Shown piece after piece: positions 57,001 through 64,000 of a stretch of DNA of 64,000 nt. The stretch is from Lepidurus packardi (Eukaryota > Arthropoda > Branchiopoda > Notostraca > Triopsidae), in NCBI GenBank assembly GCA_023053545.1, contig JAKZAN010000007.1:2728001-2792000 (forward strand). Reading direction: 5' to 3'. The first letter of the stretch is position 1; every line of letters begins with the position of its first letter. The notes beneath the pieces were generated by a model that had not been told where the DNA came from, ran no database searches, and saw nothing but the letters and a program-made list of their open reading frames with translations. The translations under genes were made by a program, and so were the position numbers.

Positions 57001-60000
57001 CTTCAAAAGCACTGCAGCTATGCACGTTTTAGATCGGTTTTCGGTCTTTTTACAGGTAATCTTCCTCATTTCACTATCAGAATCGCCACAGTTGTTTGGA
57101 TTTTGGTATCTTTTTTTCCAGTTGGAGAAATCTACGCCCGCTGGTCCTTCGTCCCAGACGTCATTAGCGCTCCAGGGATCCTTACCTAACATAGTGGCTC
57201 ACTTGAACGAACCCAAAATACAAGCATTGAAAGCGTTATACGCCCAGGTCTTCATTCCTACCAAGTAACAAAGAAAAAACACGACTTTTTTTAAAAAGAT
57301 TATTTTGTTTCTGTGGGCTTTTTACATCATTTGCGATTGTTTGTATTTACAGAGCCGTTCCTACACAGCCCGAGACGTGGGATTGGAATCTGCCTACTCC
57401 TGAAGATGTGCCTTGGCTAACGTTGCATTTCTGCGTTGATCATTTGTCTGTGGAGGTAAATAAGAATAGGTGTTTCTTTCGCATTCTTGACCGGGTCAAG
57501 CTAAGCTAGAATTAAACTTAAGATGACATTTGTTATTATTATTTTGGAAAGAAACAGGAATTGTCAACTAAGTGCGTTCTTTTCTTATGCCGCTAGTTGC
57601 AATCGCGAGGGCGGAGTGTTGCAGAACTGCAAGTGACAGGTGTCCAAGCCGCCTTTTCGCATAGTGTGCATGACAGTTGCGCCAAACTGAGCGTCCATTC
57701 CCTCCTCTTGGTAGACGCGATGCAACGTCTCGGCCCAGACTTTGAACTCCTCTGCGCCTCCCACAAAGCAGTCAGGTAGCTTCTATCTACTTCACCTTTC
57801 CCAATGGATTGGGAACCATTTTTGCGTTGTTTTGTTGCTAACGAGTGTTGGTCACCACCCCTTAGTATGGACAGTCGTAGCGGGAGCTTGAAAGAAAGCG
57901 AACCCACTTCTCCATGTTCTCCATCGTCGCCAGATCCGGCTGCCGCTCCTCACCACCCATCGCGACCGACGTCGCCTCACAGTTTAGCGCAAGCTCTGGC
58001 CTCTTTGCAAACCCAGCAATCCGTCTGGAAGCCCATCAGCACCTTGGATGATGAAGCGCTTATCTCGCTAGAGGTCACGTGGGTAAAGCCCAAAGCCTTC
58101 GATGCGCCTGACAAGCCCGGCGAGGCTTTAAGGATCGTAAACGTCATCTTTAACAGCTTGGACGTGATCGCCAATCAAGACACGTTGGTGGAATTGTGGA
58201 GTTTCTTGCAGCGCATTAGCGGCGAACCCCGTTCTCGCTACTATGACAGCAGTACGTCCTCCACTGCCTCCCCTAGCAGTCATGAAGGAGAGGCAGAAGC
58301 AGCGGCAGAACGTTTAGAAGCAGCGCTTGATCAAAGCCAAATTGGAAATGAGCCTTCACCGTCCAAGAATTGGGCCACAGAAGTCACATTTGACTTCCGG
58401 AAGCTCACCGTTTTGCTGCTTCGACCAGTCATGGGGCAAGAGGGCATCTCCGTAGGCCGAAAAGTGGCCACCGTCACATTTGCTGACGCCTCGATCTATG
58501 CCACTCTTGGTAAGGCGCTATTAAAGACAAAACTAGACTCATTTCGTTGGCAACTTCACGAAGTTTTTTCACAGTTTAGGCTGAATGGAGATACAGTAGA
58601 TGTCGTTAGTTGTGATCACTGGTTATTAGAATCAGCCGCTTTATGGAATCAAATTTTAAAGGACCGATTCAAAATGATAAAATTCATAGCATTTTATCCG
58701 GTTATTATAATCACTCTTCCGGATATTAGAATGAATTTCGAAGAGTCTTCGCATGAACAGTAACGAAACTGCTGTAGTGATTGCTACGTGTACTTTACAT
58801 ATTGACAGTGAAACCAGACCCCGACATAAGGGACATTCGGACGTCGGGTTCCGACATTAGGACGACTATAATAGCTAGCACGAGGGGCTAAGCTTAGACT
58901 AAGGGGCTATGTTAGACTTCCTAAGCAGGACAAGCTAAGCAATCAGGACGATCTTAAAAATAAACAAGTCGCTTGTTATCATGCAATTTGAAGTTAAGCA
59001 GAAAAAGAAGAAGTATTGTTTAGTCTTATTTTGAAAAGGCCATTTACGTTATGCTGTTATTTAAAGTTATATCCACACATTAAGTAGATTGAGAGGAAGA
59101 TTTACGTTGCGGCAACGGAATGTAGTACGTTGAATGTAGAATGTAGTACGCTCAACGTTGTTGAGCATCTCTACAGCTTGCGCTGCCTTGCTACTGGCGT
59201 TTAACTTTGGCTGCTCCGGAGCAGTCTTTTCTTACTCCAAAATCTTACTTCCAAATCTTAGTTCTTTTCTTACTTCCAAAAATAAACTTACATATTAATC
59301 GGAAAATTTTAAATTACCTTTTCAAGGTGGGGGCGTAGAATTGTGCAAGCACGGCGTTGACCATTTCTTTCAATGGACTGAGAAAATTAGCAGGGATATC
59401 GTGTAGAGAACCCCACCTAAAGCGTAGGAGTAGGCTTCAAAGGCGCAGTGTTAGTTCTGTTTTAGACGTGTGGTTATATAAAAATGGCGACCAACAAGAA
59501 AAGAGTTAATTTAAATATAAAAGAGAAGTTGCGGCTCATTGAAACTTATGACAAGTTACATTTAAAATATTGCCACAAAGGAAAGGGAAGTTGTAAGGTT
59601 AGGAATTTATCAATCATCTCTATCAAAATTGTTGAAAAAACGTTACGAAATGAACAATAATGGGTGTCAAATAATGGAAATAATGGAAAGTGTCAAAAAG
59701 TAGACGATGATTTGTTTCTTGGGTTTAATCAAGCCAGCTCATTTCATGCGCACATTAATCGTAGCATTATGTTGCATATTTTCGATTATTAGAATCTCCG
59801 CTTAATAGATTCAAAATTCACTTGACAAACTTGATCACAATAAGCGGCATCTACTGTAGTTGTGCTCTCATTAAACGCGTGTTTTTTCTATTTTCTAGGC
59901 GAAACCGTTACGTTTAGAGGCTGGCTCGGGGGAGTCCAAGTGTATAACCTGACGCCGGAAGGACAAACGCATGCGCGGATGCTGAGTTTGGGCCGAGATC

Positions 60001-61390
60001 CCGCCCTGGACGCAGAACACGCCCACAGTTTGGCCTGGGTCTTGGGTCAGGCCCAAGAACTGTACGGAACTCGTCACGACGCCTCTCAGCAGGAGCAGAA
60101 AGCTTTCACCTTCGCGTACGCGCGCAGGCAGAATGGGGAGGACTCTGGGCAAGTGCATTTAGAAGTTTCCTTGGCGTCAGTGGTGTACGTCCATTGCCCT
60201 GCCGTACTAGCCGAACTGTGGACTTGCGCCTCTCAGTTTCATCGGGCTATGGCACACTTGGGCCACGCCATCAAAGCTGCAGCGGCTGAAGTGGCCTTAG
60301 ATTTGGTCCATCGCGGGTAACATTCGGCTCTCTAAACTTTCACGGATTGTTTTCAACGTTTTATAAGAAAAATGCTTAGATGTTGTGGTTTGTTTGTGTT
60401 TATTTCAGGTCGGAAGCGTTGGCTCAGTCTTTGTATCTCAGTAACCGTCTCAATACGTCCATAAAGAGCTTCCACTTGCCCAGCCAAGTGGGCGTGCAAC
60501 CGCCGATCCGCATTCAGTTGAAAGTTGTACTAGAAAGCCCAATCTTGGTCGTGCCCAGGTCTTCCAAGAGCTCGGAAGTGTTGGTAGCACATCTGGGACA
60601 GACAACCATTACGAATAGCAATGAAAGAACAGCAGAGAATGATGGAATGGCTGCCAAAGAGGACGATTTTGACGTGGAAATCCGTGAGGTCAGCCTCTAC
60701 GCCCTGAACGTGGAAGAACGCTGGAAAGTTCTGCAAACGTTAGTAATTTTTCGGGTTATTCATAATTTGTAGTCAGATTTCAGTTTCCCCTTTCTACGAT
60801 TTCCCTTTTTTATAAACTTAGCAATCGCCTGTTTTCCACTTGTCATTGATTCAGTTTGTTTGCGTGTGAATTGAATGAAAGTGTAGAGATATACGTTTTG
60901 CTTTGCGTGTTTGTTTCGGATAGGGGAGGTGGATTGCGACCCAGTGCTCAGCACTTGTACGGCTGCGTACGTTATGGCCGTCCCATTTTGCACGATACTG
61001 CCTTGGGATTCCGCATCCGGTGGTTGAGAAGTCAGGTCATGGAAGGCTGCTGCTTCGAGATGCCCGGGGATAGTTTGGAGTTGGCTGACGTTATCAAGAT
61101 TGAAGGGGGCGTGGTTACGCCCTTGAAGGTGTCGCTGACCAAATCTCAGTACCAGCAACTCGTGGAATCCTTGAGCAATCTTAGTGTTTCATCCCCAGAA
61201 ACCAAAGCCAGACTAGCTACGCCCACAGGCCATAATCCTCGCCAGCCGCTCCTCTTTTCCGGTAACTTTGAACTTTGTTCCTTTATGTTTTTTTCAAAAA
61301 TTCCTAACAAATTCATGTTCAGTTTTCAAATTCATGTTAGAGTTTTCCTGACAGTCCATCTTAATTTCCATGAAATCAGTCTTCCGGGTC

Positions 61391-61454
<64 letters not shown>

Positions 61455-64000
61455 ATCATAGATCATTTTCGATCATTCGTCAACTTTTGTCGATCCGATC
61501 CGACCAAATGCCGCAAAACTTAAAAAAATCTTGATTCGGATCTGAAAAGATCCCGATCCGATCATTTTATGAAAAACAAGAATAAAAATAAACTTCGAAT
61601 TAAAAAAAAAAAGAATAAAACGGATAAAATAAAAATTGACCTGTAACCACTAGATGGCCTTATTTGGTTGATAAATTTCCCGAAAAAGTCAATCCGATCT
61701 CCAGGGCCGTACCCAGGACTTTTGTTCGGGGGGGAGGGGGGTTAAACCCCCTAACCCTTCTGGGTAGGGGCCTACTAATCCCTGCCACTTTACGGTTCAA
61801 CGCCTATCCGATCCGATCAGTTCCGGAAGATCCGGAACACCGCTTGAAATGGCATTTTAAAGGGTTTTTTATTTTTATTTATTTTGCAGCCAATTTCCAA
61901 GTGCCGAATTTTGAATTGGACCTTCATAGCGACGCTGGAGAAGTACCTTCAAGGTTGGTACGTCTGTCCTGCACCGATTTCATGGCGACCTACGACCAAA
62001 CCACGCCGCACCTGGCTGACGTCACGCTTTCCCTCAAATCATTCAAGATGGAAGATCCTTCAATGCCGGTATCGTCCAAAAGAAGGTACCTGATGAGTTC
62101 GCTTAAGGAGACGACCTCTTATTCTCCTTTCGTGGGCCGGAATGTCTTGTCCACATCCTGTCCGGATTTGCGGCCATTATCGCAGCATTTGGCTACCGTG
62201 GGCTCCTTGCCAGATCGTTTGAGCGCTACACGTTTAGTGTGGGGTAAATTTTTACTTTTTTAAAGTCCCTTTATAATGTTTATAATGTTTCTTTTTGTCC
62301 AGGAGCCAAGAAAGTGTCCCCTTCCGTCAGCAAAAGCAGAGAAAAAGCAGCGAGAAGCGAATACCCCACTACTCCGCCCCCTTCGCCTAACAGTCATGGC
62401 AAAATTCGTTCTTCCCATTGGCAAGACAATTTGGTTCATGTGAAAGCCTTGTTCGTAGACTCCAACAGTCCCGATTTTGCCACCAAACACGACTCGGTAT
62501 AGGAAAAACAAAAAGAAAGCAAAGAAAAAGCTTCCCAGAACTTTTCCTAATTTTCGTATTAGTCAAGTTTTCCTAAGCGCTGTCTTTCTTGTTTCAGACG
62601 CAGCAATTTGTCGACGTGGATTGCAGATCGTTAGATATTGTTTTCGAGGTACGAGTTTGGGCCTGGCTATTGAACTTCTTTCGACGAAAAAATGGATCAG
62701 TTATTGCCACTAATGAGCAGACCCGAGATGTGGTTCACCGCGAGATGACGTATTCTGCCACCGACAACGGAACTACCCGTAACAGCCAAATAGGCGTCCA
62801 AGTCGAGGCTTTGACGGTCATTTTGGCGGATGGAGAGAAGCAAGTGGCTCGATCCCGCGTGAAGCAACTGAGTTGGCATAGCAAAACGCAGCAGAGCAGC
62901 TTGAATTTGTCAGGCAAGCTAGGGCAAGTCTCGGTCTGCGATTTAACCCCATCTGGCGCCCTGTACCGAGAAAAATTTCTGTCTTCTGGCGAGGAAGCAC
63001 TGGATTTCCAACTCTATTGGTTCGTAAAATGTGCTAACTTTATTTTTAACAACTTTTTACTTTTCAAAAGCCACCAAAGTGCTAAGGAAATAATCTTTAA
63101 TTCATCTTTTAAGAGCACGGTGTATTAAACTAGTGGATCTTTTTGTCAAAAGGTGACACTAATACCATACCCCTGTATCACCAACAGGTTCTGCAGTTTC
63201 GGAACTCGGAGATAGAAATGACACTAACGTGTATTATTGTTGCAAAACGTTCTCCGGAAAACTAGTGCAAACGGGTGTCACTGTTGTTGAAAATTGGTAG
63301 TTGGATTGGAAATGCATTAGGTTAGGATAGGGTAGGTTACAGGTTAGCCTATGTTTAGGGTAGGTTAGATTAGATTTGGTTAAAACTTGCACCTTCTTTC
63401 ACTCCACTAGCTGAAAAAAGAGAAATTCATTGTTGGACAATGAGACACACTAGTGTCACTTTTGACTCCGGGATACAGTACATACGTGTAAAACTAAATC
63501 CGAAGAACGTGATGTGTATCACATAACACGTTCTCCGGATTTAGTGACAAATTTGTGTAATGTTACCCGCTGTTGAAACTGACACTGCTATGTCAGTTTT
63601 TGAACATAATTTTTTTTTTCAGCTAATGAAGTGACAGAAAGTTTTAACGATTCACACCAACGAAAGTTGCTGAGAATCATTAATCTATGCTAACCTAAGC
63701 TAAGCTAACCTAACCTAACATAATGCATTTCCAATTCAACTACCAATTTTTAACTAGACTGACACCCGTTTGTCATGTTTTTCCGGAGAACTTTTTGCAA
63801 CAATATGATAAATGCAGTCTCATTTTTTTCTACGAGTTCCGAAACTGGAGAACCTGTTGCCTGATATATGGTAGGACATCAGTGCCATCTCTTGACAAAA
63901 GGTCAACTACCTGCAGTATACCATGGCTTTAAGATTCCAATTTGTTTTTGACGTATTTTATCTATCTTTTTTCGTGTAATTACAGGTATGGAGAGGAAGA
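54015..64000 (+). CDS. Vps13D: VPS13D bridge-like lipid transfer protein, N-terminal part (cut by window end)
   Basis: VPS13 proteins are rod-like bridges that move lipids between membranes; VPS13D acts at ER-mitochondria, peroxisome and Golgi contacts. Exons: 54015-54111, 54256-54626, 54683-54937, 55033-55194, 55323-56652, 56714-56843, 56932-57055, 57122-57264, 57353-57455, 57597-57775, 57866-58509, 59899-60316, 60409-60738, 60924-61261, 61890-62243, 62303-62496, 62598-63019, 63986-64000 and onward. About 1,870 codons are present of more than 4,000 usual, so the UBA domain and C-terminal parts lie to the right. The chorein start [20 protein letters not shown] and [20 protein letters not shown] match VPS13D, not VPS13A-C. 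Later [20 protein letters not shown] and [13 protein letters not shown] also fit. The start ATG is preceded by AAAG. Confidence 0.94.
59020..59356. repeat. Dispersed repeat, copy 2
   Basis: Same family and orientation as 551-917. A short local duplication (AATGTAGTACG, near 59132) is peculiar to this copy. Confidence 0.8.
59484..59665 (+). mobile_element. Remnant of a pogo/Tigger (CENP-B type) DNA transposase
   Basis: From ATG 59484 one frame reads [20 protein letters not shown] and on to TYDKL; after a frame change near 59565-59587 another reads [19 protein letters not shown]. Together these look like the N-terminal helix-turn-helix of Tigger/pogo transposases: basic start, K-E-K-L-x-L-I, then V-x-x-L-G-x-x-Q-S-x-L-S-x-L-L-K-K. 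Nothing after about 59665 is recognisable, and no catalytic DDE part is present. Confidence 0.6.
61262..61889. other. VPS13D intron with homopolymer and probable TE debris
   Basis: It contains a T10-G51 run (61391-61451), a stretch repeating GATCCGATC-like words (about 61455-61565 and 61806-61820), and CAGGGCCGTACCCAGGA followed by G-rich sequence near 61704, a wording common at the ends of interspersed repeats in invertebrate genomes. I cannot assign a family. The flanking splice sites (GTAACT, TTTGCAG) are intact. Confidence 0.6.
61391..61451. repeat. T10-G51 homopolymer run
   Basis: Ten T (61391-61400) are followed by 51 consecutive G (61401-61451). It is either a true poly-G tract or a sequencing or assembly artefact. 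Confidence 0.9.
63141..63900. mobile_element. Foldback element with TTAGG-like arms in a VPS13D intron
   Basis: The left arm (63141 to about 63358) and right arm (about 63682-63900) are inverted copies of about 215 bp. From the ends inward both read TTTTGTCAA, CAACAGGTTCT, GTTTCGGAACTCG, GTTCTCCGGAAAA, AAACGGGTGTCA, AATTGGTAGTTG and then degenerate TTAGG units. The centre has its own palindrome around CACGTTCTCCGG. No transposase frame. It fills most of the intron 63020-63985. A solo arm of the family is at 2386-2585. Confidence 0.85.

Larger units (their letters stand above)
58510..59898. other. VPS13D intron with two transposon fragments
   Basis: This 1.4-kb intron holds the second copy of the dispersed repeat (59020-59356) and a pogo/Tigger-like transposase remnant (59484-59665). 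The frame of the preceding exon stays open 84 codons into the intron by chance. Confidence 0.85.

Noticed and set aside
58510-58763. VPS13D frame running on to 58763
   Set aside because: The conserved sequence stops at YATLG and resumes in matching phase at 59899 (GETVTFRGW); the extension is intronic.

Overview
The window is nuclear DNA of an animal, almost certainly an arthropod. It holds spliced genes with mostly 50-1,400 bp introns, an UNC-13 whose C1-C2B-MUN-C2C core reads almost like the insect protein, a BTB factor of the arthropod-restricted FCLRW (lola/tramtrack) type with paired zinc-finger terminal exons, a single hopscotch/JAK-type kinase, a CYP4 P450, and TTAGG-like arrays. I cannot place it more precisely. 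Exon limits below were read from GT/AG sites and reading phase; phases agree at every junction given.

Layout. 1-37.5 kb is one large + strand gene, unc-13, whose 5' end lies left of the window. It has three N-terminal versions: a C2A-containing series of exons (3286-7648), a short alternative first exon (9013-9855) and a giant alternative first exon of 1,875 codons (17804-23428). All three end in phase 0 and can join the same acceptor at 27023, which opens the constant C1-C2B-MUN-C2C part ending at 37516. The constant part contains a pair of 107-nt look-alike exons, apparently mutually exclusive, and a probable cassette or alternative-end exon before C2C.

38.7-43.9 kb carries a 15-exon JAK gene on the minus strand (1,109 codons). 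44.8-46.2 kb is the PP6 catalytic subunit (+), divergent from JAK. 46.4-48.8 kb is a complete CYP4-family P450 (-), convergent with PP6 (174 bp between stops). 49.6-53.3 kb is a BTB zinc-finger gene (+) with three alternative terminal exons, each with its own finger pair. 54.0 kb to the right edge is the N-terminal part of VPS13D (+), cut off by the window end.

The genes have no shared pathway: synaptic-vesicle priming (UNC-13), cytokine-type signalling (JAK), general phosphatase (PP6), lipid or xenobiotic oxidation (CYP4), transcription (BTB-ZF) and inter-organelle lipid transfer (VPS13D). Introns and spacers carry a rich set of small repeats: a TTAA-flanked element, a TA-flanked MITE, a TTAGG-armed foldback, a hairpin element in a JAK intron, a 34-nt minisatellite, a pogo/Tigger transposase remnant, an AT/GA microsatellite and a T10-G51 homopolymer. 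I saw no retroviral or other virus-like coding sequence and no RNA gene I could support.
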